Below, piece after piece: positions 1 through 8,422 of a stretch of 64,000 bases of DNA; the first letter of the stretch is position 1, and the number at the start of each line of letters is the position of its first letter. Origin of the DNA: Marinifilum sp. D737. GTDB lineage: Bacteria > Bacteroidota > Bacteroidia > Bacteroidales > Marinifilaceae. Under the pieces are notes generated by a model. It saw only the letters and a program-made list of their open reading frames with translations, did no database searches and had not been told where the DNA came from. The stretch covers positions 1 through 64,000 of the forward strand of contig NZ_JANQCD010000014.1 of assembly GCF_026672275.1 (NCBI RefSeq), written 5' to 3'. Both the position numbers and the translations under genes were made by a program.

Positions 1-378
1 CTGTGTCAAAAACAGACCTTTCTGTGTCATCCCCGAACCGTTTTGTGTCATAAACCGGGCTCTCTGTATCGTCCCCGCACTTTTTTATGTCGTCACCGAC
101 TTGCTCTGTGTCAAAAACAGACCTCTTTGTGTCATCCCCGAACCATTCTGTGTCATAAACCGGCCTCTCTGTATCGTCCCCGCACTTTTTTGTGTCGTCC
201 CCGCCTTGCGCTGTGTCAAAAACAGACCTCTTTGTGTCATCCCCGAACCGTTCTGTGTCATAAACCGGGCTCTCTATATTGTCCCCGCACTTTTTTATGT
301 CGTCCCCGCTTTGCTCTGTGTCATTAACACAACTTTTTGTATCGTCCCCGAGTTCTTCTGTGTCGTCGCATGCCTTCC
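1..378. repeat. 21-bp tandem repeat array with 105-bp higher-order unit
   Basis: Eighteen consecutive 21-bp units run from the left edge without an indel. Most start with YTGTGTC and continue with RTCCCCG or a variant. Every fifth unit matches best: the block starting ctgtgtcaaaaacag recurs at 1, 106 and 211 and, more diverged (ctgtgtcattaacac), at 316, giving an exact 105-bp higher-order period. The array is cut by the window start, so its length is unknown. Because 21 is a multiple of three and the consensus lacks stops, several frames stay open; the minus strand reads as heptapeptides of the form GDDTxxx but has no ATG before an upstream stop. The open frames here (43-327 and 101-763 plus) look like by-products of the repeat. 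It is either an intergenic minisatellite or the end of a repeat-protein gene lying to the left. Confidence 0.9.
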
Positions 379-998
379 CTTACATGTCAAGCATCTTCGA
401 GATGCCAGACATATTTATACCAACATTATTTATTTCTTCGTTTGTTTCAAAATTTGCCTGAAAGGCATAGATCATTCCAGCCCAGGGGAAAGGAGTGAAA
501 ACGACTGCCGCCCTGGGGTAATGGGTTCTACAAATAATCGTCGCAACTGGGTTTGTTGTTTTGTGTGGATTGTTTGCTGCGACGAAATTAGATGGTTTCT
601 TTTGTCTTCAAGCCAGACGGGCTGTTCTTTTATCATTGCTATAAAAGAACCAATCCCGATAGTGATCGGGACTAGGTGTAAGCACTCGGTGACCCATCAC
701 GGCTCTATGATGAAAAGAAATAATAGTTGCGTTCGTACCTCACTCCATAGAATTTCTTTTTAATCATCATGTTTCGCCTATGGGTGCCCCACCTGCGTTG
801 CTCATACCGAAATGACTTGAATGGTAAGTATGATCAAAGAATTGATAACACTCACTCGATGTGTATTATAGAGTTGATTTAGGAGCGCTCCCCATTCTAG
901 GGGAACCGTAGCGAAGCGGAGCTCGTGAACACAATTGAAAAACTCACATTGAAACCTAAAGATTTAAATTGCACAGCAAGACACATACATCACCAACA
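379..998. other. gene-free structured intergenic stretch
   Basis: About 620 bp with no credible gene. It holds several short inverted repeats: tgcct/aggca near 455-467, cccaggg/ccctggg enclosing about 30 nt near 481-518, tcccgat/atcggga around 653-670, and tcccc/gggga near 890-903. Its base composition is more GC-rich than the flanks. It is bounded by two diverged copies of a 36-bp sequence (419-454 and 992-1027). This suggests an inserted or decayed dispersed element, but no transposase remnant is recognised. Confidence 0.5.
419..454. repeat. diverged copy of the 3' end of the 999-2027 gene
   Basis: Positions 419-454 match 992-1027 at 31 of 36 bases with no gap. The second copy covers the stop codon and last codons of the jelly-roll gene at 999-2027. 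The shared stretch suggests a fragment left by an old duplication or by insertion of the material between the copies. Confidence 0.7.
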
Positions 999-2027
999 TT
1001 ATTTATTCCTTCTCTTGTTCCAATATTGGATGTAGTGATCCTGAGAAATCAGACCTATGGAGCCCGAGTAGATTCCTCCACCTTGCATGCCATCGTAAAC
1101 ACGCACCACAATGATATTTTTTTCGCTGCTGCTTAATAGCTTTGTTGGCAAATAATAGCCTCTTAGTTGTTGCCACGAATTGGAGCGTTCGTGAACGGTT
1201 TGCGGTTTGAATTCACCCGACTGTCCTACCAAAACGCCATTTACAAACACCTGGTCTATGTCATCAATCTTGCCCAGGATCAGTACCATTCTGTCTTTTG
1301 CAAATTCTTCTTTCATTTTAAATTCCAGGGCATAACAGGCATAGCCATCGTAGTTTTTATAACCCTGATCTTCCCAGTTACCCGGAACAATAATCTCATC
1401 CCAATTTTCCATTTGGTCGATACTTTCGTGTGCATACTGCCCCGTTTTAAATTTCCAGCTTCCGCTCAGGTCAACATCCAGGGGAACTGCATCAACATCC
1501 ATCATTATGGCAATATTTCCATGAACAATTCCACCTTCTCCTCCATCGTCGTACACACGCACCGCAATGGTATTGGTTTCACGAATTAAATCGGCAGGAA
1601 TATTATATCTTCTGTTCGAATTGTAGGCAGTAGAATAACGAGGAGGAAAATTCCCCGATTTCCCGATTCGTTTCCCATTCACAAACACCTCATCCACATC
1701 ATCAATATTGCCCAACTGCAAATACAGGGCATGTTTATTGGGCAATTGTCTGGCATTAAAAGTAGTTCGATACCAGGCAAAGCCATCGTATCCATGGAAA
1801 CCTTGGTTCTCCCAAGCCGATGGAACATCAATCCACTCCCAGTCTGAATCGTTAAAATCAGGATTGGCCCACTCCTGCTTATCGCCAATGGAAAATTTCC
1901 AGCGATGGCTTAAATCCATTACCTTTTTTAAATCCTGTGCAAAACTGATGCTTGCAGAACCCATTAAAAGGAACAGAATCAGGCTTAACTTGCTTAGTAG
2001 GGATGATATGTTTGAAGTATGAATCAT
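999..2027 (-). CDS. secreted protein with two GH2-type jelly-roll (galactose-binding-like) domains
   Basis: A 342-residue exported protein with a signal peptide at about 1-30 ending ISFAQ. Two copies of a beta-galactosidase/GH2 sugar-binding jelly roll follow, at about 35-180 and 185-335. Each copy carries DLSxxWKF, VPxxWExQGxxxYDG, the LGxIDDxDxVFVNG core and a terminal VRVYDxxxxGGI motif. No GH2 catalytic barrel is present, so it probably binds glycan at the cell surface or in the periplasm rather than cleaving it. It lies 19 bp downstream of a paralogue (2047-3129) in the same orientation, with a small exported protein upstream, so the three genes are probably one operon. Substrate unknown. 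Confidence 0.85.
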   Translation of the reverse strand: MIHTSNISSLLSKLSLILFLLMGSASISFAQDLKKVMDLSHRWKFSIGDKQEWANPDFNDSDWEWIDVPSAWENQGFHGYDGFAWYRTTFNARQLPNKHALYLQLGNIDDVDEVFVNGKRIGKSGNFPPRYSTAYNSNRRYNIPADLIRETNTIAVRVYDDGGEGGIVHGNIAIMMDVDAVPLDVDLSGSWKFKTGQYAHESIDQMENWDEIIVPGNWEDQGYKNYDGYACYALEFKMKEEFAKDRMVLILGKIDDIDQVFVNGVLVGQSGEFKPQTVHERSNSWQQLRGYYLPTKLLSSSEKNIIVVRVYDGMQGGGIYSGSIGLISQDHYIQYWNKRRNK

Positions 2028-2046
2028 TATTTAGATAATTTAATAA

Positions 2047-3129
2047 TTAGTCGAACCAGTAATCCAAAAACTTTTGGAATGAACTTTTATTGTCCTTTAA
2101 GGATTTATCAATGATTGGACTCGCCGTTTCACGATCTGTAATTCCAATAGGTCCATCATAAATCCCTCCTGGTCCTGTATGATCTTTCACCATAATTTCA
2201 ATGGTATTCTCCCCTCCTTTATTCAATAAATTATCGGGAATATCGTATGCTCTGAGTATAAGATGATCAGAGCCGTATGAAAATCTTCTGTGTTTTCTTC
2301 GCAACTGGTTGGACGATCCTATTTTTTCACCATTCAGATATACCTCATCCACGTCATCAATTCGCCCGGCAAACAACACCTGATCCCTGGTACTTAAATT
2401 GGCTGGATAGGTAAAGCTTTTGGTATAAACCGCTCTTCCGTCGAGCTGATTGTATCCCCTGGCTTCCCAAAAGCCCGGAACAAAAATCTTTCCTTCGCGG
2501 TAGGTAATCACTTTTCGATTGCTTTCATCCGCCTCGATACTGGTTTCGAAATCCCAATATCCCGAAAGGTCCACATTCATTTTAAACTGATCGGAATCGA
2601 AAGAAATATTAATCTCTCCTCCCGTTATGCCACCATCGTTGTAATCGTCGTAAACCCGAACGGCAATCAGGTTGGCACCTTCTTTATTTAAAATACTCTT
2701 AGGGATAGGATACATTCTTGGAATGCCAAAGGCCGTTTCTGATTTAGGCCCCATCTTCCCCGATGCACCTACCAGTTTTCCATTTACATACACCTGGTCG
2801 GCATCATCAATATATCCCATGTTTAAATAAACATACTGAGCCGATTTGGGAGGTGTAATGGTAAAAGTTCTGCGATACCATGCATATCCATTGTAATTCT
2901 GAAATCCATTCTGCTCCCACGATTGAGGGACAAATACCTTTGTCCATTTTGAATCGTTGTAATCGGGGCTGGCCCAGTCCGGATCATCCCCGATTGTAAA
3001 TTTCCAGTATCCTTTCAGATTTACCAAGGATTTTAAATCCTTAGCATGTACATTACCCGCCGAGAATGCTATGATAATGACAAGTAGAAAAATCTTATTC
3101 AAACCCAATATTTTTATATTGCTATTCAC
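2047..3129 (-). CDS. secreted protein with two GH2-type jelly-roll domains (paralogue)
   Basis: A 360-residue exported protein, signal peptide about 1-29 (cleavage near VHA-KD), with the same two-domain layout as its downstream neighbour: jelly rolls at about 33-180 and 185-335 with VPQSWEQNGFQNYNG, GYIDDADQVYVNGK and VRVYDDYNDGGI motifs. A charged 25-residue tail follows the second domain. Domain order and motif spacing show that the two genes arose by tandem duplication of an already duplicated gene. No catalytic module is visible; a carbohydrate-binding or scaffold role is inferred. Confidence 0.85.
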   Translation of the reverse strand: MNSNIKILGLNKIFLLVIIIAFSAGNVHAKDLKSLVNLKGYWKFTIGDDPDWASPDYNDSKWTKVFVPQSWEQNGFQNYNGYAWYRRTFTITPPKSAQYVYLNMGYIDDADQVYVNGKLVGASGKMGPKSETAFGIPRMYPIPKSILNKEGANLIAVRVYDDYNDGGITGGEINISFDSDQFKMNVDLSGYWDFETSIEADESNRKVITYREGKIFVPGFWEARGYNQLDGRAVYTKSFTYPANLSTRDQVLFAGRIDDVDEVYLNGEKIGSSNQLRRKHRRFSYGSDHLILRAYDIPDNLLNKGGENTIEIMVKDHTGPGGIYDGPIGITDRETASPIIDKSLKDNKSSFQKFLDYWFD

Positions 3130-3158
3130 TTTTATTTCTATTAACCTGAATTCTGTTA

Positions 3159-3524
3159 TTATTTCTCACTGATTGCAAACTTCAAACGCAATGCCAATTC
3201 TTCTCCACTTAATGCTGCACTTGTTTTAATCTTCTTGTTTTCAAAGCTCTTACGGATTGCATCCTTTAGTTCTTCATCAAAACCGATCACCTTGCTAACC
3301 ACCACTTCGTTGTTTTCATTTACAGTGCATCGCAATACAATCAATTCCGATTCTCCACTTCTTACATAGTCGGTAAAACTAACATGGCTGGCAACTTTTT
3401 TAATCTTCTTTAAAACTGCGCTTTTCTCTTTTTCTATTTTTTTGTTTTCAGGCGTAATTGCCATTCCTAAATTAACAGTTAACAAACATGCTAAAACAAT
3501 CATTGTAATTTTTAAACTTTTCAT
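3159..3524 (-). CDS. small exported protein of unknown function
   Basis: A 121-residue protein with a clear signal peptide (about 1-22, ending NLGMA). A lysine-rich helix (about 28-46) precedes a compact alpha/beta segment with VLRCTVNENNEVVVSKVIGFDEELKDA. The pattern of strand, 'EN-E-V' turn, strand and helix resembles the TonB C-terminal fold common in small Bacteroidota periplasmic proteins, but the match is too weak to assign. It is first in a probable operon with the two jelly-roll genes (29-bp gap). Function not recognised. Confidence 0.65.
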   Translation of the reverse strand: MKSLKITMIVLACLLTVNLGMAITPENKKIEKEKSAVLKKIKKVASHVSFTDYVRSGESELIVLRCTVNENNEVVVSKVIGFDEELKDAIRKSFENKKIKTSAALSGEELALRLKFAISEK

Positions 3525-3689
3525 GACCCTAATTTTTATAGTTTTTACATTTCGCTTAGAAATTTTTAGAAAATCGGAATCGCGCGCCTTCCGTTCTTTT
3601 CTAATCTTAAATTTCTAATGTAAAATTAGGGCTACTTTAAATCATAAGTGTCACGGCAAAATCAGCAATTGTCATAAATTGTCATCAAC

Positions 3690-3731
3690 AGTGAACAGTG
3701 ATCAGTAAACAGTGAATAGTGAACAATGAAT
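3690..3731. repeat. 7-bp tandem repeat, six units
   Basis: Six consecutive heptamers: AGTGAAC, AGTGATC, AGTAAAC, AGTGAAT, AGTGAAC, AATGAAT. Located in the gene-free gap. Confidence 0.8.
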
Positions 3732-3786
3732 AACACCAGAAAAACCTAGTATTCAAGCACAACCGACAACTGATAACTGATCATTG

Positions 3787-3814
3787 TTAATTGTACATTA
3801 TTAATTGTACATTG
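3787..3814. repeat. 14-bp direct repeat, two units
   Basis: Two copies of TTAATTGTACATTR (3787-3800, 3801-3814), followed by a degenerate partial copy that runs into the stop codon of the response-regulator gene. Confidence 0.7.
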
Positions 3815-4504
3815 CTAATTGCTAACTAAGCGATATCCTACTCCATGCACCGTTAATATGATCTTGGCATGATTTGGATCGTCTTCTATTTTTTGTCTCA
3901 GCTTCAATATAAAATTGTCGATGGTTCTTGAGGTGGGTTGATATTCGGTTCCCCAAACCTCATCCAACAAATCATCTCTGCTAACGGTTTTGTTCTTGTG
4001 ATTCCACAGGTAGTGAAGAATTTCCACTTCCTTATGCGACATTTTCACCTCTTCTCCCTCAACAAAGCCTTCGAAGGATTTAAAATCCACGCTTAATCGT
4101 CCAAGTTCTATTTTTTCCACCTCATTGTTAGCCGATACATTCTGAGTTCGGCGCAAAACCGCACGAATCCTGGCCAACAACTCTCTCAAGCCAAATGGTT
4201 TGGTAATGTAATCATCGGCACCAAGCTCCAAACCCAAAACCTTATCAATCTCCTCTCCCTTTGCTGTAAGCAGGATAATTGGGGTTTGAATGCCTTTGGC
4301 TCTTGCTTTTTTACAAATGTCGAATCCCGAAATTTTAGGAAGCATTACATCCAGCAATACCAAACTGTATTGGTTCTCCATAATCTTGTTCAAGCCAATT
4401 TCTCCATCTTCGGCCGTATCCACCTCGTACGATTCAAATTCTAAATTGTCTTTTAAACCCATTAACATGCTGGGCTCGTCTTCTACTATTAAAATGGGAT
4501 ACAT
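3815..4504 (-). CDS. OmpR-family response regulator
   Basis: A 229-residue cytoplasmic transcription factor. The receiver domain (1-118) has the acidic pair E8-D9, phosphoacceptor D52 in LLDVMLP, T80 and K102 in TKPFG. A winged-helix DNA-binding domain covers about 128-228 with the typical SHKEVEIL and DEVWG motifs and ends TVHGVGYRLV. It lies 29 bp downstream of a histidine kinase gene on the same strand, its obvious partner. Layout and length match the RprXY-like pairs of Bacteroidota. Signal and regulon unknown. Confidence 0.93.
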   Translation of the reverse strand: MYPILIVEDEPSMLMGLKDNLEFESYEVDTAEDGEIGLNKIMENQYSLVLLDVMLPKISGFDICKKARAKGIQTPIILLTAKGEEIDKVLGLELGADDYITKPFGLRELLARIRAVLRRTQNVSANNEVEKIELGRLSVDFKSFEGFVEGEEVKMSHKEVEILHYLWNHKNKTVSRDDLLDEVWGTEYQPTSRTIDNFILKLRQKIEDDPNHAKIILTVHGVGYRLVSN

Positions 4505-4533
4505 TTTCTATATGATTTGAAATGATACAATTT

Positions 4534-6060
4534 TTATTTTACCGGAAACAACAAGCTAAAGCAGGATCCTTTTCCAAATTCACTTGCCAGTTCAACTTTG
4601 CCATGATGCGCTTCCATAATGTGTTTTACAATGCTTAAGCCAATACCAGATCCTTTTGCCTTGTGTGCCAAATTGCCTGTTGTTACCCTGTAAAACTTAT
4701 CGAATACCATTGGCTGATCTTTCTTCTCAATTCCAATGCCGTAATCCTTCACATCCACACGAACAAAATCTGCATCCATGCTGGTAATCAGCTCTATCTT
4801 TTTGATATCAGCACTGTATTTCATTCCATTGTCGATTAAATTGATGATGGCTTCGGCAACGGCTTCTTTGTCCAGCTTGATATCAGGAACCTGATCTGCC
4901 AATTGCAATTCAATCTCAAACCCATTCTGATCGAAATGGTCCTGGTAATTTGCCAGGATGTTCTCGATTTCGGCATTCAAATTCGTATTGGTAAAGTGAT
5001 ATTCTCTTTTCCCACGCTCAATTCTACTAAAATTCAGAATCTTATTCACCATTCTCGACAAACGGTTGGCTTCTGTATTGATTACCTTATAATACTCCAT
5101 CTTCTTTTCTTCGGTGGGAATGCGTCCCATCTCAAGAGTTTCCGAATACATATTAATTAAAGCCAATGGCGTTCTGATCTCATGAGAAACATTGGAAATG
5201 AATTCTGTTTTCATTTGATTCAATCTAATCTGTTTCCTGATATTCTTGTAGACAAACCAGGCTGCCAAGAGCAAAATAAGATCCATCGCAATCAAAAGAA
5301 CAATATTGGTACGCGTTCTTTCCCTTACCAAATCTTCAATGGTATTTCCTCGCATCTGAATGCCCAACTGGTAATCGGGAAACAACCAAATGTCCTTCTT
5401 CTGGGTGATATTTTTGTCCTCATCGGACTGAATCTGGTTGGCATACACTTCTTCTGTTTCGTTCTTAAACACAGAAATGTAGAAACGTTCCTGGGCCACC
5501 GACTGAATCTTTGGCCCCATATTTTCGCTAATAAATTTATCGGTATCAAGCAGTAGCAATACTGTTTTCGCAGATAAGCTATCCTTTTGCAAGGCAAATG
5601 CAAACAAACTTTTGCCTGCCAATGAATTGGGCAAAGCTTCAATTTTTCGATAACCACTTTTCACATATCGTTGTAAAAGCTCAATCTTATTCAGGTTGGC
5701 CGCAAAGTCAAGTTCAAGAGTTGAGTTTAAATTGGCCAAACTATCTTCCGGAATTTTCTCTTTTGTGAACAATTCAAAATCATCATCTCTGATTCCCACA
5801 GCATCTATCGAGTAATTTTTTAATAATAAAGTGTTGATGTCTTCCGTTTCACGCTCCAAACGATTTGCCCAACCACTCAACACATCATCCGAATATTGAT
5901 TCAGGGAAAATAAAACCGACTCCAGTTGTCCTGTATAAATAGAATCGATAACCGCCTCGTTCTTACTTAAATTACTGATTTCGTAAGCAGAAAAGAACAA
6001 AGATGGCAGCACCAATATTAGAGTTAAAACAATACCGATTTTCAATCCGGGTTTTATCAT
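4534..6060 (-). CDS. membrane sensor histidine kinase, partner of the adjacent regulator
   Basis: A 508-residue inner-membrane kinase. Transmembrane segments at about 7-25 and 252-271 enclose a roughly 225-residue periplasmic sensor region with no recognised domain. There is no clear HAMP; a short linker leads to HisKA with H293 in SNVSHEIRTPLA, then HATPase_c with an N box (NLIDNGMKYS), G1 (DYGIGI) and G2 (KGSGIGLSI). First gene of a two-gene operon with the response regulator. A -7-like TAtaTTTG sits 20 bp upstream of the ATG (6081-6088), but the -33 box is poor. Confidence 0.92.
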   Translation of the reverse strand: MIKPGLKIGIVLTLILVLPSLFFSAYEISNLSKNEAVIDSIYTGQLESVLFSLNQYSDDVLSGWANRLERETEDINTLLLKNYSIDAVGIRDDDFELFTKEKIPEDSLANLNSTLELDFAANLNKIELLQRYVKSGYRKIEALPNSLAGKSLFAFALQKDSLSAKTVLLLLDTDKFISENMGPKIQSVAQERFYISVFKNETEEVYANQIQSDEDKNITQKKDIWLFPDYQLGIQMRGNTIEDLVRERTRTNIVLLIAMDLILLLAAWFVYKNIRKQIRLNQMKTEFISNVSHEIRTPLALINMYSETLEMGRIPTEEKKMEYYKVINTEANRLSRMVNKILNFSRIERGKREYHFTNTNLNAEIENILANYQDHFDQNGFEIELQLADQVPDIKLDKEAVAEAIINLIDNGMKYSADIKKIELITSMDADFVRVDVKDYGIGIEKKDQPMVFDKFYRVTTGNLAHKAKGSGIGLSIVKHIMEAHHGKVELASEFGKGSCFSLLFPVK

Positions 6061-6321
6061 TCGCTTTGCTTTTGTTTACCCAAATATAAGCATTAATGAT
6101 GACGATAAAACAGATGAAGCTTTTCTGTGCCCATAAAACTTATACCAATTGTAGTATCAAATTGTCCAATTGGAAACGTTTAGATCCACACATCTTATTT
6201 AATTGTATAATTAATATTGTTCTCCACACTTAAACCTTTATGCTGCTTTTTGCGTAGACCTAATCTAATCCCCATTTTTTTTAACCTAAGTGATGTATTG
6301 ATTTTGCGCTGAGCGATAATA
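6061..6321. other. divergent intergenic region between two sensor kinases
   Basis: 260 bp separating divergently transcribed kinase genes. Apart from the weak -7 box at 6081-6088 (minus), no convincing promoter or structured element was found. Confidence 0.5.
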
Positions 6322-8265
6322 TTGGATATTTATAACATGACTAAAAACTTACAGTTATTTGCCCCTTTGAAACTTTGTTTGTTCATCATTTATTTCTTCT
6401 CTACAAATACGGTATATTCTTCGCCATCTAATGATCCACAAGCTGAAAACAAAAAAATTCTCATTCTGCATTCCTATCATGAAGGTTTCAATTGGACCGA
6501 TAGAATAATGGAAGGAATCAATTCGGTCTTTGAACAAGAAAATGTTGAATTGTTTGTGAATTACATGGATACCAAACGGCTTGTTGACGAAGATTATTTC
6601 TCTCTGCTCTATCAGATATACAAACAAAAGTATGCCAAGCTGCAGTTTGATGCCATTTTATCCTCAGATGATCATGCTTTAAATTTTTTGCTTCACTACA
6701 AGGAGGATCTCTTCCCAGGTGTTCCACTTGTTTTTTGTGGAATTAATGATTTCCAACCAGAACGAATCGAGAATCATAAAAACATCACAGGGACATTCGA
6801 AACCTATGATGTATTAGGTACGATCAATCTTATTCGAAAACTGCATCCCAATCTTTCATCCATTGCTGTGATTAATGATGCCAGCATTTCGGGTCAGGCA
6901 TTTCTAAACAGGGTCAATCGAGCCGAACAAATCCTGAAAGACTCTTTACAAATTGAATACTTATCGAATCTTTCAAAAGATAGTTTGCAGATCCGTTTGA
7001 GTCAATTGCCGAAGAATTGTGCAGTGATTTGGGGGATTTACATACAAACTCCATCGGGAAATGTTTTAACCCATAAGGAAAGTATCAATTTGGTGAAACA
7101 ATCAACCAAACTTCCTGTTTATTGCATTTGGGATGTAGTTGAATCAGGAGTGATTGGAGGAAAAATTACCAGCCCTTTTTACCAGGGAGAAAAAGCTTCA
7201 AAAATGATTATGCAAATTTTGGCTGGAGAAGACATTTCGAAGATGGAAATTTCAGGAAGTCCAATGATTTACAAGTTCGATCATACCATGCTGAAAAAGT
7301 ATGATATTTCAGAAGATGATCTTCCTTCCAATCGTGTCATTATCAATAAAGATGTTTCTATTTACGAGCAATACAAAAGCCTGATCTGGACTACTGCAAT
7401 CATTATTTCAGTGCTCATGTCGATTATTCTTGGCCTATCTCATTTGCTTAAAAAAATAAGAGCAACAAGTAAAAAGCTCACACTTGCAAACCAAGAATTG
7501 GGAATCGCCAAAGACAAGGCAGAAGAAAGCGATCGTTTAAAAACCAGTTTTCTGGCCAATTTAAGTCATGAGATTAGAACACCCATGAATGGTATTGTAG
7601 GATTTACAGAGCTTCTAGAGTTTAAAAACATCAGCGCTGAAAAACAGAAAAAATATATCAACATGATTAAATCGAGCAGTCAACGAATGTTAGAACTGAT
7701 CAATAATTTGGTTGATATCTCCAGAATAGAAACGAATCAGATTGAGATTATAAAAAGTAGTACCAAGCTCAATGAGGTAATAGAAAACATGTATCACTTC
7801 TTCTTGCCTATTGCTCAGAAAAAGAATTTAAAACTTCGATATACTGTTGATTCTTTAAATGAATTCCCTCTGATAAATACCGACCAAACCAAACTTGAAC
7901 AGGTTATTTCCAACTTGCTAATTAATGCAATCAAATTCACCCAATATGGTGAAATTGAACTTGCCTGTAAAATGGAGAATAATCTTCTGACTTTTTCAGT
8001 TTCAGATACCGGAGTCGGCATAGATGAAAGCATGCACCATATCATTTTTGAGCGATTCAGACATGCGGAAAATAAATCAACAAAAACCGAAGAAGGAAGT
8101 GGATTGGGTCTTGCCATCTCTAAATCAATAGTGGAATTGATGGGTGGTGAAATTAGAGTGGAATCAGAATTGAATAAAGGTTCAAAATTCATTTTTACAT
8201 TGCCATTTGAAGAGGTTTTGGAAAATCAAAAACAAAATTCAAGCTCATCGCAAGTGAGTGAATGA
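6322..8265 (+). CDS. sensor histidine kinase with periplasmic ABC-substrate-binding-like domain
   Basis: A 647-residue protein: signal/anchor about 12-33, then a periplasmic domain (about 45-340) starting KKILILHSYHEGFNWT, typical of the ABC_sub_bind family fused to kinases. Next come a transmembrane helix at 354-376, HisKA with H416 in NLSHEIRTPMNG, and HATPase_c with NLLINAIKFT, DTGVGI and GSGLGL. No receiver domain or adjacent regulator gene is present, so it is an orphan kinase. The sensor domain suggests it detects a small solute directly, like a binding protein. Phosphotransfer partner unknown. Confidence 0.88.
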   Translation: MDIYNMTKNLQLFAPLKLCLFIIYFFSTNTVYSSPSNDPQAENKKILILHSYHEGFNWTDRIMEGINSVFEQENVELFVNYMDTKRLVDEDYFSLLYQIYKQKYAKLQFDAILSSDDHALNFLLHYKEDLFPGVPLVFCGINDFQPERIENHKNITGTFETYDVLGTINLIRKLHPNLSSIAVINDASISGQAFLNRVNRAEQILKDSLQIEYLSNLSKDSLQIRLSQLPKNCAVIWGIYIQTPSGNVLTHKESINLVKQSTKLPVYCIWDVVESGVIGGKITSPFYQGEKASKMIMQILAGEDISKMEISGSPMIYKFDHTMLKKYDISEDDLPSNRVIINKDVSIYEQYKSLIWTTAIIISVLMSIILGLSHLLKKIRATSKKLTLANQELGIAKDKAEESDRLKTSFLANLSHEIRTPMNGIVGFTELLEFKNISAEKQKKYINMIKSSSQRMLELINNLVDISRIETNQIEIIKSSTKLNEVIENMYHFFLPIAQKKNLKLRYTVDSLNEFPLINTDQTKLEQVISNLLINAIKFTQYGEIELACKMENNLLTFSVSDTGVGIDESMHHIIFERFRHAENKSTKTEEGSGLGLAISKSIVELMGGEIRVESELNKGSKFIFTLPFEEVLENQKQNSSSSQVSE

Positions 8266-8288
8266 GGAACTTAAAATGGACAACCTTT

Positions 8289-8335
8289 CTACCTTTTCAC
8301 TTTTCTACTTTTTCACTTTTCTACTTTTCTACTTT
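8289..8335. repeat. pyrimidine-rich short tandem repeat
   Basis: Imperfect repeats of CTACTTTT and CACTTTT (8- and 7-mers), directly after the kinase gene and before the shared terminator. A strand-asymmetric polypyrimidine tract. Confidence 0.7.
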
Positions 8336-8352
8336 CCAGACTTATAAAAAAC

Positions 8353-8389
8353 AAGCCATGACTCAAAATGAAATGAATCATGGCTTTTA
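8353..8389. terminator. bidirectional terminator between convergent genes
   Basis: Stem AAGCCATGAYTC paired with GAATCATGGCTT around a loop of about 11 nt, with T-rich flanks on both strands. It lies between the plus-strand kinase and the minus-strand acr3. Confidence 0.85.
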
Positions 8390-8422
8390 TTTTTCGAATT
8401 TCAGTTCGAATTACATTTTATC

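Larger units (their letters stand above)
3525..3814. other. 290-bp intergenic region with short tandem repeats
   Basis: The region between the response-regulator gene and the small exported protein gene holds no gene. Its right half consists largely of two low-complexity tandem repeats, annotated separately. No confident promoter for the downstream operon could be placed. Confidence 0.6.

Noticed and set aside
1-378. CRISPR array
   Set aside because: Units are contiguous with no unique spacers, 21 bp is too short for repeat plus spacer, and no cas genes are near.
43-763. Two overlapping plus-strand open frames (43-327 and 101-763) that might be cysteine-rich proteins
   Set aside because: They arise because a stop-free 21-bp repeat keeps several frames open at once; the longer one then runs through hairpin-rich non-coding DNA with no recognisable domain.
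379-998. Insertion sequence
   Set aside because: Inverted repeats are internal and short, the flanking repeats are diverged and gene-derived, and no transposase remnant is visible.
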